Positions 10,671 to 19,772 of a DNA stretch of 55,451 bases are shown piece by piece. The notes under the pieces are model-generated. The model did not search any database and had not been told where the DNA came from. It saw nothing but the letters and a program-made list of their open reading frames with translations. The position numbers and the translations under genes are program-made. The first letter of the stretch is position 1. Each line of letters opens with the position of its first letter. This DNA is from an uncultured Pelagibacteraceae bacterium (GTDB lineage: Bacteria; Pseudomonadota; Alphaproteobacteria; Pelagibacterales; Pelagibacteraceae): assembly GCA_902540785.1 (NCBI GenBank), contig CACBOA010000005.1, forward strand, positions 1-55,451, in the 5' to 3' direction.

Positions 10671-11642
10671 ATGAAATCAATCAAAATAGAGAAATTTGGC
10701 GGACCTGAGGTTTTAACATTAAAAGATTCAGAAATAGGAAAACCAGGACCAAAAGAAGTCTTGATTAAAAATTTATCTATCGGCTTAAACTATATAGACG
10801 TTTATCATAGAACTGGTCTTTATCCAATTCCATTACCAAGTGGTATAGGTCTTGAGTCTTGTGGAATAATTGAAGAAGTCGGGTCAGACATAAAATTTTT
10901 TAAAATTGGTGATAGGGTAACTCATGCATCAATGCCTATCGGTGCTTATTCAGAAAAGCAAATAATGCCAGAAGAAAAATTAGTTATAGTTCCAGATGGA
11001 GTTTCTGACGAAGTAGCCTCATGCATAACATTAAAAGGAATTACTGCAGAGTATTTGATACATAGAGCATATCCTTTAAAAAAGGGTGATAAAGTTTTAT
11101 ATCATGCCGCAGCAGGAGGTCTTGGTCAAATTTTATGCCAATGGGCAAATTCATTAGGTGCTGAGGTGATTGGAACTGTGGGTTCAAAAAGTAAAGAAGA
11201 AATTGCAAAAAAAAATGGCTGCCACCATGTAATAAATTACTCAGAAAAAGATTTTGTATCTGAAGTAGAGAAAATTGTTGGCAAAAATGGTATCGATGTA
11301 GTCTATGATGGTGTCGGTATTAAAACTTTCAAAGGTTCAATCGAAACACTAAAGATTAGGGGTATGATGGTAGCTTTTGGAAATGCGTCAGGGTACGTTG
11401 ATACAATCGATGTTAAAAAAGATATCAATGCCAAAGGTTTGTTTTTTACAAGACCTTCGATTGCTCATTATACAGTTAAAAGAGAAGAGCTTGTTCAGTC
11501 TGCGGAAAAAGTATTTGATGCTTTACTAAAAAATAAATTTAAAGTTAATGTTTCAAAAAAGTATACTCTAAAAGATGCTGCACAAGCTCATAAGGATTTA
11601 GAAGCAAGATTATTGACGGGTCCTGCAGTTATAATTCCCTAG
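10671..11642 (+). CDS. Quinone oxidoreductase (zinc-independent MDR family)
   Basis: NADPH-dependent medium-chain dehydrogenase/reductase of the QOR (zeta-crystallin) group. The 323 residues match the family. LNYIDVYHRTGLYPIPLPSGIGLE is a QOR hallmark, and the nucleotide-binding loop reads HAAAGGLGQILCQWA at about 145-159. The structural and catalytic zinc ligands of alcohol dehydrogenases are absent. It is the last gene of the DoxX-pirin run and overlaps the convergent DUF2721 gene by four bases. The physiological substrate is unknown. Confidence 0.94.
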   Translation: MKSIKIEKFGGPEVLTLKDSEIGKPGPKEVLIKNLSIGLNYIDVYHRTGLYPIPLPSGIGLESCGIIEEVGSDIKFFKIGDRVTHASMPIGAYSEKQIMPEEKLVIVPDGVSDEVASCITLKGITAEYLIHRAYPLKKGDKVLYHAAAGGLGQILCQWANSLGAEVIGTVGSKSKEEIAKKNGCHHVINYSEKDFVSEVEKIVGKNGIDVVYDGVGIKTFKGSIETLKIRGMMVAFGNASGYVDTIDVKKDINAKGLFFTRPSIAHYTVKREELVQSAEKVFDALLKNKFKVNVSKKYTLKDAAQAHKDLEARLLTGPAVIIP

Positions 11643-12043
11643 TCTACGTTTACATCCATATCAGACATATGAAGTTTTAAAGCATTCGTAGATATATGTA
11701 TTTCTCTAATAAAAAATATTATTGATATTATCATTGAAAGACAACATGAACCAAAAATAATTCTTGCCAGTAGAAGCTCATCCATATAAAGCGCAAAAAC
11801 AGTTAACATGTTGAATAAAAATCCGAACGCCGCAAACAAAATTGTCCATCTTAGAAGTGTTATTCTATTACTCAAATTGAGAAATTGTTTTTTCCACTCA
11901 GGTGGAATATGTTTCTCATAAACATGTTCATCATGTAATTTTCTAATTAAATTACTTAAAGTGTGAAATCTATTACTATAAACTCCCATCAATAATGGAA
12001 TAGCTGGAAACATTAGTGCTGTAACAGTGTAATCTATATTCAT
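11639..12043 (-). CDS. DUF2721-family membrane protein
   Basis: A protein of about 134 residues with an N-terminal hydrophobic stretch (VTALMFPAIPLLMGVYSNRF) and two further helices in the C-terminal half. TALMFPAI followed by NRF and LIRKLHDEH is characteristic of DUF2721 proteins, whose function is unknown. I chose the ATG at 12043. A TTG at 12064 with AGGGG five bases upstream is a credible alternative that adds seven residues. It is divergent from ubiA. Confidence 0.82.
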   Translation of the reverse strand: MNIDYTVTALMFPAIPLLMGVYSNRFHTLSNLIRKLHDEHVYEKHIPPEWKKQFLNLSNRITLLRWTILFAAFGFLFNMLTVFALYMDELLLARIIFGSCCLSMIISIIFFIREIHISTNALKLHMSDMDVNVD

Positions 12044-12095
12044 ACGAATCAATTTGATTATCAATCTTGCCCCTGTTATTTACAAGTAAAAATTT

Positions 12096-12962
12096 ATGAA
12101 CCAATTAAATATTTTTATTGAAATAACTAGACTAAAAAAACCTATTGGTTACATGTTGTTATTTTGGCCTTGTGCATGGGGTCTAACTCTAGCCTATGAT
12201 TTTAAAGATAGTTTAAATGATTATTTTTTTTACTTAACTCTATTTTTTTTAGGATCCGTATTAATGAGATCGGCTGGATGCATTGTTAATGATATACTTG
12301 ACAAAGAATTTGATAAAAAAGTTGAGAGAACAAAAGATAGACCTTTACCTTCAGGAAAAATATCTTGGAAATTAGCTTTAAGTTATGCATTGATATTATG
12401 TTTAATTGCTTTGATTGTTTTACTTAATTTTAATTTATTCACAATTATTTTAGCTTTGGGCTCAATGCCTTTAGCATTTACTTATCCCTTAATGAAAAGA
12501 TTCACATATTGGCCACAACTATTTTTAGGAATTACGTTCAACTATGGCTTGGTACTTGGCTGGACATCTTTTACTGAGCAAATAAGTTTAATTCCTTTAT
12601 TATTTTACTTTGGAGCCATATTTTGGACACTCGGATACGACACAATATATGGATATCAGGATATCAAAGATGATGAAATAATAGGATTAAAGTCGACTTC
12701 AATTAAATTTAAAAAAAACTCAAAGTTATTTTTATTCCTATGTTATTTAATATTCATTCTTAGTTTTATATTGGGAGGATATATTTTAAAATTTAATCTT
12801 ATGTATTTCTTATTATTAGTTTTTCCAATGATTCACTTATTTGGGTATCAAATTAAATCATTTAAACCAGATAATTCAGAAAAATGTCTCGCAATATTTA
12901 AGAGTAATAATTATTTTGGTCTGATTATTTTATTAACTATCCTAGTGGGAAAACTTTTTTAA
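12096..12962 (+). CDS. ubiA: 4-hydroxybenzoate polyprenyltransferase
   Basis: Membrane enzyme that attaches the polyprenyl tail to 4-hydroxybenzoate in ubiquinone synthesis. The 288 residues form about nine hydrophobic segments. The first prenyl-diphosphate motif is NDILDKEFDKKVERTKDRP, followed by LPSGK. The second aspartate-rich motif reads DIKDDEIIGLKST. The N-terminal KPIGYMLLFWPCAWGL is diagnostic of the bacterial UbiA group. Its last base is shared with the first base of the exporter gene downstream, so the two are probably coupled. Confidence 0.96.
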   Translation: MNQLNIFIEITRLKKPIGYMLLFWPCAWGLTLAYDFKDSLNDYFFYLTLFFLGSVLMRSAGCIVNDILDKEFDKKVERTKDRPLPSGKISWKLALSYALILCLIALIVLLNFNLFTIILALGSMPLAFTYPLMKRFTYWPQLFLGITFNYGLVLGWTSFTEQISLIPLLFYFGAIFWTLGYDTIYGYQDIKDDEIIGLKSTSIKFKKNSKLFLFLCYLIFILSFILGGYILKFNLMYFLLLVFPMIHLFGYQIKSFKPDNSEKCLAIFKSNNYFGLIILLTILVGKLF

Positions 12963-14701
12963 TGAAAAATACAGAAATTTATAAAAGACTTTATAAGGAT
13001 TACTCAAGAAAGTACCTTAATAAAATTCTTTTATCAGCCTTTTTTTCTATTTTGGTTGCTGGTAGCACTTCAGCTATTGCTTGGTTATTGGATCCTGCAA
13101 TTAAAAAGTTATTTATTGAGAAGGATCAATCTTTAATCTTATTAATTCCATTTATGATAATAATTGCCTTTTCTCTCAAAGGGCTCTCGTTGTATTTTGC
13201 TAAAACTACGATGATAGGGGTTGGTGAAGAAGTTAAAAAAAAATTACAATATGACATGACTAAGTCTTTAATAAAAGCAGATACTCAAACTATCGATAAA
13301 AAACACTCTGGAAGTTTTATCTCTAATCTTACCTACGATGTCACACATATAACAAATTTACTTAGCCATGCGTTGTTAACTCTATTCAAAGATTCACTCA
13401 CACTAATCGGTTTGTTGTTTGTTATGTTTACTCAAAATTGGAAATTGGCTTTAATATCGATTGTAATGATACCTTTGGCTGGTTTATCTGCTAAAACTCT
13501 AGGTAAAAGAGTTGGAAAAGTTACTACTCAGGCTCAGGAAAAATCAGGTTTTTTAACAACTTATTTAGTAGAACTATTCAAAAATCATAAAATAATTAAA
13601 ATTTTTCAAAAAGAAAATTACGAAAATTTAAGAGCTGATCGTCATCTTGAACAATTAAAAGATAAAAACAAAAAGATGCAGGAAGTTTTTTTGAGAATAT
13701 CGCCAATTATGGAAACTTTAACTGGATTTATGATTGCAATTTTAATTATTTATTCTGGTAAATTAATGATGCGAAATGAACTTGATATAAATAATTTTTT
13801 CTCATTTTTAGCTGCAATGATGTTGGCCTATCAACCAGTTAGGTCTTTATCCACCCTTAATATGGTTTTAAATCAAGGTTTGTCTGCAGCTTCAAGGATT
13901 TTACCGATTATTGATAATGAAAATAAGATTAAAGATAAAAAAGAGGCTGAAGCTCTAAGGTTAAAAGAGGCAAAAATTAACTTTAAAAACGTTAATTTTT
14001 CTTATGATGTTGATCAAAATAGTAAAGTGCTTAAAGAAATTAACCTAGAGTTTATCGGAGGTAAGATGACTTCATTAGTTGGACATAGTGGTTCGGGTAA
14101 ATCTACAATTTTAAATTTAATTCCAAGATTTTATGACATCAATTCTGGTGACATCACAATAGATAATCAATCAATATATAAAATAAAAATTGAGTCCTTA
14201 AGAAACCATATATCTTTAGTTAGTCAAGAAACGACATTGTTTGACGACACAATTAAAAATAATATTAAATATGCGAATGTAGATGCTTCAGATGAGGAGA
14301 TTTTTCAAGCTGCTAAGCTTTCTTATTGTGATGAATTTATTAATTTACTACCACAAAAATATGACACTCTGATTGGTGAAAATGGGGTAAGATTGTCAGG
14401 GGGAGAAAAACAAAGAATTTCAATTGCAAGGGCAATGATGAAAAAAAGTCCAATTATTCTTCTAGACGAAGCTACATCATCTCTTGACAGTGAAACAGAG
14501 TCAAAAATTCAAGATGCCTTATCTATTTTAACCAAAAATAAAACTACGATTGTTATTGCTCACCGATTATCAACAATATTGAACTCAAGCAATATTTACG
14601 TAATTGATTCAGGGAATATGGTTGCAAGTGGTAGCCATGAGGAATTGTTGAAAAATTCTGACCTTTATAAAAACTTTTATGAAAAACAAATACAAAAATA
14701 A
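12962..14701 (+). CDS. ABC exporter, MsbA-like (lipid A flippase type)
   Basis: Fused ABC transporter of 579 residues with six N-terminal membrane helices and a C-terminal ATPase domain. Walker A is GHSGSGKST with K380, the signature LSGGE begins at L478 and Walker B ends at D502-E503. The switch histidine is in VIAHRLST. It heads a lipid A/Kdo block (waaA, lpxK and lpxL follow within 2 bases or overlapping), which points to transfer of the lipid A core across the inner membrane. Substrate identity is inferred from that context. Confidence 0.92.
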   Translation: MKNTEIYKRLYKDYSRKYLNKILLSAFFSILVAGSTSAIAWLLDPAIKKLFIEKDQSLILLIPFMIIIAFSLKGLSLYFAKTTMIGVGEEVKKKLQYDMTKSLIKADTQTIDKKHSGSFISNLTYDVTHITNLLSHALLTLFKDSLTLIGLLFVMFTQNWKLALISIVMIPLAGLSAKTLGKRVGKVTTQAQEKSGFLTTYLVELFKNHKIIKIFQKENYENLRADRHLEQLKDKNKKMQEVFLRISPIMETLTGFMIAILIIYSGKLMMRNELDINNFFSFLAAMMLAYQPVRSLSTLNMVLNQGLSAASRILPIIDNENKIKDKKEAEALRLKEAKINFKNVNFSYDVDQNSKVLKEINLEFIGGKMTSLVGHSGSGKSTILNLIPRFYDINSGDITIDNQSIYKIKIESLRNHISLVSQETTLFDDTIKNNIKYANVDASDEEIFQAAKLSYCDEFINLLPQKYDTLIGENGVRLSGGEKQRISIARAMMKKSPIILLDEATSSLDSETESKIQDALSILTKNKTTIVIAHRLSTILNSSNIYVIDSGNMVASGSHEELLKNSDLYKNFYEKQIQK

Positions 14702-14703
14702 AT

Positions 14704-15945
14704 ATGTTTTTAATTTATCAATTATTAATAACTTTAATAATTTTATTTTCACCAATAATAATCTTAATAAGAATCTTTAAAGGCAAGGAGGATATATTAA
14801 GGTTTAGAGAAAAATTTTGTATTTTTTCGAAAAAAAGATGCTCTGGAAAATTATTGTGGATTCATGGATCGAGTGTGGGGGAATTAATGAGTGTTTTACC
14901 TGTTCTTAGTAAATATGATAGAGAAAATTCTTTTGATCAAATTCTTGTAACTTCAAGCACATTAAGTTCATCAAAAATTCTTCAAAAATATAAATTTAAA
15001 AAAGTAGTCCATCAATTTTTTCCAATAGATCATATTTTTTTTTCTAATTTTTTTCTTAATTATTGGAGACCAAATTCATCGATTTTTTTAGAGTCTGAAA
15101 TTTGGCCAAGTATTTATAGATCACTTAAAAAAAGGAGTATTCCTTTAATTCTTCTAAATGCAAGAATAACAAAAAAAACTTTTGAAAGATGGATGAAATT
15201 AAAAAGATTTTCATTAAAAATTTTTAATCAGATAAATTTTGCTTATCCCCAAAACAAAGAAACGATAAGTTATCTTAAAAAATTAGGAGTGAAAAACATT
15301 AATTATATTGGAAATTTAAAATTTTTTGAGGATAAAAAAACTGTCCACAAAAAATTTGATAATCAGATAAAAAATAAATTTAAAAAATACAAAATATGTA
15401 TTGCTGCAAGCACCCACGCAGACGAGGAGATATTTGCAGCACGAACTCATATTTTATTAAAAAAGAAATATAAAAACTTAATTACAATAATCATCCCAAG
15501 ACATGTTCATCGGGTTGATGAAATCAACCATGAATTAAGAAAACTTAATTTGAAAACCTCCTATCACAGTGCAAAATTAAGAAATTTAAAAGATACAGAT
15601 ATTTATATTGTTGATACTTTTGGTGAATCTAAAAGATTTTATAAAATAGCGACTACAGTATTTTTGGGAGGATCTATAACTAATAAAGGTGGTCAAAACC
15701 CAATAGAACCAGCACGTTATGGTGCAAAAATACTTCACGGCCCGAATATTAGTAATTTTAGAGAGGTATATGCATTCCTTAAATCCTTAAGCATATCCAA
15801 AGAAATAAGAAGTCCTTTACAATTTTCTAACGAAGTAATTTTTAGAAAAAAGATGGAAAAGGTAAAAAAAATACAAAAATTGGGTAATGTTATATTTAAA
15901 AATACATTAAATAAACTGAGTAAATCAATAAATTATGAAAATTAA
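14704..15945 (+). CDS. waaA: 3-deoxy-D-manno-octulosonic acid (Kdo) transferase
   Basis: GT30 enzyme that adds Kdo to lipid IV(A) at the cytoplasmic face of the inner membrane. The 413 residues begin with a membrane anchor (about 3-24). IHGSSVGE carries the catalytic E60. LESEIWPSIYRSL and LLNARIT are typical of WaaA, and the C-terminal GGQNPIEPARYGAKILHGPNI forms the CMP-Kdo site. It lies two bases after the ABC exporter and overlaps lpxK by 11 bases. Confidence 0.95.
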   Translation: MFLIYQLLITLIILFSPIIILIRIFKGKEDILRFREKFCIFSKKRCSGKLLWIHGSSVGELMSVLPVLSKYDRENSFDQILVTSSTLSSSKILQKYKFKKVVHQFFPIDHIFFSNFFLNYWRPNSSIFLESEIWPSIYRSLKKRSIPLILLNARITKKTFERWMKLKRFSLKIFNQINFAYPQNKETISYLKKLGVKNINYIGNLKFFEDKKTVHKKFDNQIKNKFKKYKICIAASTHADEEIFAARTHILLKKKYKNLITIIIPRHVHRVDEINHELRKLNLKTSYHSAKLRNLKDTDIYIVDTFGESKRFYKIATTVFLGGSITNKGGQNPIEPARYGAKILHGPNISNFREVYAFLKSLSISKEIRSPLQFSNEVIFRKKMEKVKKIQKLGNVIFKNTLNKLSKSINYEN

Positions 15946-16870
15946 TAAACCCAAATTTTGGGATAATAAAAACTCGAAAATTTTACCTTATCTTCTTTCA
16001 CCTTTGTCACTGATTTTAATTGGCGTAAATTTACTTAAAAAAACTATTGCAAAAAAAGAAAAAATAAAAAAAATTAAAACAATATGTGTTGGCAACATTT
16101 ATGTGGGTGGCACAGGTAAAACATCTTTGAGTTTGAAAATACACGAAATGCTTAATCAAAAAAGTATCGAGTCATGTTTTATAAAAAAAGATTATTCTAA
16201 CCAAATAGATGAACAAAAAATATTGGAAAATAAGGGAAAACTATTTAAATCAAAAAGAAGACTAAACTCTTTGATGGATGCTGTTGATCAAGGATATAAA
16301 GTTGCAATTTTTGATGATGGTTTACAAGATTACTCTATAGACTATGATATAATTTTTGTTTGTTTCAATGATGTTAATTGGATTGGAAATGGTTTCACGA
16401 TACCTTCAGGACCTTTGAGAGAAAACTTTAAAAACATAAAATATTATAAAAATATTTTCATAAATGGTAATATGGAAAATTTAGAAAATATTAAAAACCA
16501 AATTTTTAAAGTAAATCCTAAAGCAAAGATTTTTGTTACAACTTACGCACCTATTAATTTGAATGATTTTATTAAAAAAGACAATTACTTAGTGTTTTCT
16601 GGAATTGGAAATCATCAATCTTTCATATCTATGTTAAAAAAAAATAATATAAATATTTTAAAAGAAATTGAATATCCAGATCATTATACTTATTCAGATA
16701 AAGATATAAACAACATCATTAAAGAAGCTGAAAATATCAATTGCAAAATAATTACAACTGAAAAAGATTATTATAGGTTAGATGATAAGTACACTAATAA
16801 AATTAAATTTGTTAAATCAGTGCTTCAGATTCAAAATGAAAGTGAATTCTTAGATATAATTCTTAATTGA
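15935..16870 (+). CDS. lpxK: Tetraacyldisaccharide 4'-kinase
   Basis: Phosphorylates the 4' position of the lipid A disaccharide to make lipid IV(A). The 311 residues include the Walker A motif VGGTGKTSL (G58-L65) and an N-terminal hydrophobic segment (about 16-35). The aspartate-rich segment FDDGLQDYSI follows, with PSGPLRE downstream. It starts inside the end of waaA (11-base overlap) and is followed after one base by the acyltransferase gene. The pathway order is complete for this step. Confidence 0.94.
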   Translation: MKINKPKFWDNKNSKILPYLLSPLSLILIGVNLLKKTIAKKEKIKKIKTICVGNIYVGGTGKTSLSLKIHEMLNQKSIESCFIKKDYSNQIDEQKILENKGKLFKSKRRLNSLMDAVDQGYKVAIFDDGLQDYSIDYDIIFVCFNDVNWIGNGFTIPSGPLRENFKNIKYYKNIFINGNMENLENIKNQIFKVNPKAKIFVTTYAPINLNDFIKKDNYLVFSGIGNHQSFISMLKKNNINILKEIEYPDHYTYSDKDINNIIKEAENINCKIITTEKDYYRLDDKYTNKIKFVKSVLQIQNESEFLDIILN

Positions 16871-16871
16871 T

Positions 16872-17732
16872 ATGAGAAATATAAAATATTTTTTACAATT
16901 CATTCTTGTAATTATATTTTTCTTTATATTCAAAATTTTAGGGATTAAATTAGCATCTAACTTAAGTGGTAAAATTTTTCAAATAATTGGTCCAATCTTT
17001 AGATCAAAGAAATTAATTTATTCTAATATTAAAAAGGCGTTCCCAAATATTAATCAAAATGAATTAAAAGAAATTTATATTTCCATGTGGAATAATTATG
17101 GAAGAGTGTTTGCAGAATATATATTTATTAAAAAATTTAGACACGATCAATTAAATAATAACATCATTGTAAATGGTGGGGAAATTCTTGAAAATATCAA
17201 ACGTAATAAACAGAGAGTAGTATTTATCTCGGGTCATTTTAGTAATTTTGAATTGATGGCAATGCAAATAGAAAAAATGGGTATCCAAGTTGCTGCAATA
17301 TATAGACCATTAAATAATATTTTTTTAAATAAAATAATGGAGAAAATAAGAAGAGATCATATTTGTAAATTTCAAATTAAAAAAGGAATTGGAGGAACTA
17401 AAGAACTTGTTAAATTAATAAAAAATGGGTTTTCGACTGCACTAATGATCGATCAAAGAGTTTCTGAAGGAATACACTCAAATTTTTTTAATGAAAAAGC
17501 CTCCACGACAACCATTCCTGCTCAATTAGTAAAAAAATACAGAATACCAGTTGTGCCAATTTTTATTGAGAGATTTGATGGCATTAAGTTTAGAATGACT
17601 GTTAATAAGCCCATTAATTTTGAGGAAAGTAAATCAATTGAAGAGATTACAAACGAGCTAAACAAATTACTTGAAAATATGATATTAAAAAAACCAAATC
17701 ATTGGATTTGGTCTCATAATCGGTGGAAATAA
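16872..17732 (+). CDS. Lipid A biosynthesis acyltransferase (LpxL/HtrB family)
   Basis: Transfers a secondary acyl chain to Kdo2-lipid IV(A). The 286-residue protein has an N-terminal membrane anchor and the catalytic HX4E motif at H122-E127 (GHFSNFE). MIDQRVSEGIHSNFF and TIPAQLVKKYRIPVVPIFIERF are family features, and the C-terminus ends WIWSHNRWK. Only one such acyltransferase is seen in the block, so I leave the LpxL/LpxM distinction open. It converges on the DUF2093 gene with a one-base gap. Confidence 0.93.
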   Translation: MRNIKYFLQFILVIIFFFIFKILGIKLASNLSGKIFQIIGPIFRSKKLIYSNIKKAFPNINQNELKEIYISMWNNYGRVFAEYIFIKKFRHDQLNNNIIVNGGEILENIKRNKQRVVFISGHFSNFELMAMQIEKMGIQVAAIYRPLNNIFLNKIMEKIRRDHICKFQIKKGIGGTKELVKLIKNGFSTALMIDQRVSEGIHSNFFNEKASTTTIPAQLVKKYRIPVVPIFIERFDGIKFRMTVNKPINFEESKSIEEITNELNKLLENMILKKPNHWIWSHNRWK

Positions 17733-17733
17733 A

Positions 17734-17931
17734 TTATTTTTTTTCTATTTTTTCTCTTTTTTTATTTGCTTCAACATATGAATAATAAGGCTCTTGTAAA
17801 TCAACATTCCAATAATTTAAATTTTCTAAACTTATAGATTTACCAGAAACTGCACAGATAACATGATCGCCCGGTTCGATAACTTGAAAATTATTTGGTA
17901 AATATTTTATTTTTGCTAATTTTTTACTCAT
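17734..17931 (-). CDS. DUF2093-family protein
   Basis: A short 65-residue cytoplasmic protein. The segments IKYLPNNFQVIEPGDHVICAVSGKSISLENLNYWNVDLQEPY match the compact DUF2093 family seen in alphaproteobacteria (key positions: the PGDHV turn, the single cysteine and the paired tyrosines near the end). The last 12 residues are mostly charged. No function is known. It is divergent from purD, with 21 bases between starts. Confidence 0.85.
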   Translation of the reverse strand: MSKKLAKIKYLPNNFQVIEPGDHVICAVSGKSISLENLNYWNVDLQEPYYSYVEANKKREKIEKK

Positions 17932-17952
17932 TTTTAGTTTATATACTTATAC

Positions 17953-19218
17953 ATGATCGTAGGTGTAATAGGAAGTGGTGGCAGAGAACACGCAATATGT
18001 GAACTGCTCAAGCGTTCAAAGAAAGTAAATAAAATCTATTGTTTCCCTGGAAACGCTGGAACTTCCAAAATAGCGGACAATGTTAATATAGACACAAATA
18101 ATTTTGAAATCTTTAAAGACTATATCTTAAAAAATAAAATTGAATTAGTGGTGGTGGGACCTGAAAAACCACTAGTAGATGGTTTAGTAGATTACTTGCA
18201 AAAATTTAAAATTAAAGTTTTTGGTCCAAATAAATTAGCATCTCAGCTTGAGGGTTCCAAGATTTTTACAAAAAAGATTTGCGAAGAATATAATATTCCT
18301 TCAGCAAAATTTGGAGTATTCCATAACATTGATGATGCCAACAATTTTTTAAAGAAGTCTAGTCATCCTATAGTTATCAAAGCTGATAATTTAGCCTCAG
18401 GAAAAGGAGTTTACATTTGTGATAGTGTTGAAGAGTCTTCTAAAGCAGTTAAAGAAGTTTTTGAAGGGAAATTTGGTAAAACGAATAAAGTTTTAATTGA
18501 AGAATTCTTAAAAGGTGAGGAAATGAGTTTTTTTATAATAAGTGATGGAATTTCAATTCAAAACTTTGGAACAGCTCAAGATCATAAAAGAGTTTTGGAG
18601 GGTGATAAAGGGAAAAATACAGGTGGCATGGGTGCATACTCTCCCTCTAGATTGATAGGAGAACAATTAGAAAAAAAAATATTAAATAAAATTATAAACC
18701 CAACCTTAAGAGCATTAAAGGATCTTGGGGCAGAATATAGAGGTTTCTTATATGCAGGACTAATGATCATCGATAATGAACCCTACCTTATAGAATATAA
18801 TGTAAGAATGGGAGATCCAGAGTGTCAAACAATTCTTCCAAAATTAAATACAGATTTATTTGAGATATTTTTAGCTTGTTGCAATCAAAATTTGAAAGAA
18901 ATAAAAATAAATTGGAATAATAAAAAAAGTTTGTGTGTTGTATTATGCTCAAAAGGTTATCCAGAGAAATACGAAAAAAATGTTGAAATAAAAAATCTGA
19001 ATAAAATTGAACTAAATTCACAAGATTTCTTATTCCATGCAGGAACTATTGAAAAAGGAGGAAAGTTTTTCTCCGTTGGAGGAAGAGTGTTAAATTTTAT
19101 TTCATTATCAGATGAATTCTTAAAAGCTAGGGAAAATATAAATAAATATTTAAAAAAATTAAATTGGACTGGTGGTTTTTATCGTAAGGATATTGGTTAT
19201 AAAGTAATAAATAAATGA
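17953..19218 (+). CDS. purD: Phosphoribosylamine-glycine ligase
   Basis: ATP-grasp enzyme of de novo purine synthesis that makes glycinamide ribonucleotide. The 421-residue length is normal. The N-terminal GSGGREHAICE and VVGPEKPLVDGL are GARS hallmarks. The ATP-grasp core holds KADNLASGKGVYI, RVLEGDKGKNTGGMGAYSP and the metal-binding YNVRMGDPECQ. rsmD starts inside its last codons (four-base overlap). No other de novo purine genes are in the window. Confidence 0.98.
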   Translation: MIVGVIGSGGREHAICELLKRSKKVNKIYCFPGNAGTSKIADNVNIDTNNFEIFKDYILKNKIELVVVGPEKPLVDGLVDYLQKFKIKVFGPNKLASQLEGSKIFTKKICEEYNIPSAKFGVFHNIDDANNFLKKSSHPIVIKADNLASGKGVYICDSVEESSKAVKEVFEGKFGKTNKVLIEEFLKGEEMSFFIISDGISIQNFGTAQDHKRVLEGDKGKNTGGMGAYSPSRLIGEQLEKKILNKIINPTLRALKDLGAEYRGFLYAGLMIIDNEPYLIEYNVRMGDPECQTILPKLNTDLFEIFLACCNQNLKEIKINWNNKKSLCVVLCSKGYPEKYEKNVEIKNLNKIELNSQDFLFHAGTIEKGGKFFSVGGRVLNFISLSDEFLKARENINKYLKKLNWTGGFYRKDIGYKVINK

Positions 19219-19772
19219 GGATTATAACTGGAAATTTTAAAGGCAGAAAACTATTAACTCCCAACGATATTAAAACTAGACCCCTTAAAGATCTGACAAA
19301 AGAATCAATATTCAATATTCTTAAACATTCCAACAAGTTTAAAGTTGAAATTAAGAATTCAGTGATTTTGGATTTGTTCGCAGGCGTTGGATCGTTTGGA
19401 ATTGAATGTTTATCGAATGAAGCAAAATACGTCACTTTTGTCGAAAATTATAATGGTGTTCTGCCTATACTAAAGAAAAACTTATCAAATCTTAAATTAG
19501 ATAAAAAATATGAGGTAATAGAGCAAAATATTTTTACCGGGCTTAAATTAACAAAAATTAATTATGATATCATATTTTTAGATCCACCATATAAGGATAA
19601 GAATATATCAGAATTAATTGACAAGATTTTTAAAATAAACTTACTAAACAAAAATGGAATAATAATTACTCACCGAAGCAAGAACATAAAAGAGGAATAT
19701 TCAAAAAATTTTCGTATTTTAGAGGAAAAAACCTATGGTATTTCAAAGATTTTGTTCGCCAATTTAAGCTAA
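19215..19772 (+). CDS. rsmD: 16S rRNA (guanine-966-N2)-methyltransferase
   Basis: SAM-dependent methyltransferase acting on G966 of 16S rRNA. The 185-residue protein opens MRIITGNFKGRKL and has TRPLKDLTKESIFNIL, both RsmD hallmarks. The SAM motif reads VLDLFAGVGSFGIE-like (ILDLFAGVGSFGIECLS) at about 50-66, and the catalytic LDPPY motif follows at about 119-124. It is coupled to purD by a four-base overlap and converges with pgi, overlapping that gene by nine bases. Confidence 0.95.
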   Translation: MRIITGNFKGRKLLTPNDIKTRPLKDLTKESIFNILKHSNKFKVEIKNSVILDLFAGVGSFGIECLSNEAKYVTFVENYNGVLPILKKNLSNLKLDKKYEVIEQNIFTGLKLTKINYDIIFLDPPYKDKNISELIDKIFKINLLNKNGIIITHRSKNIKEEYSKNFRILEEKTYGISKILFANLS

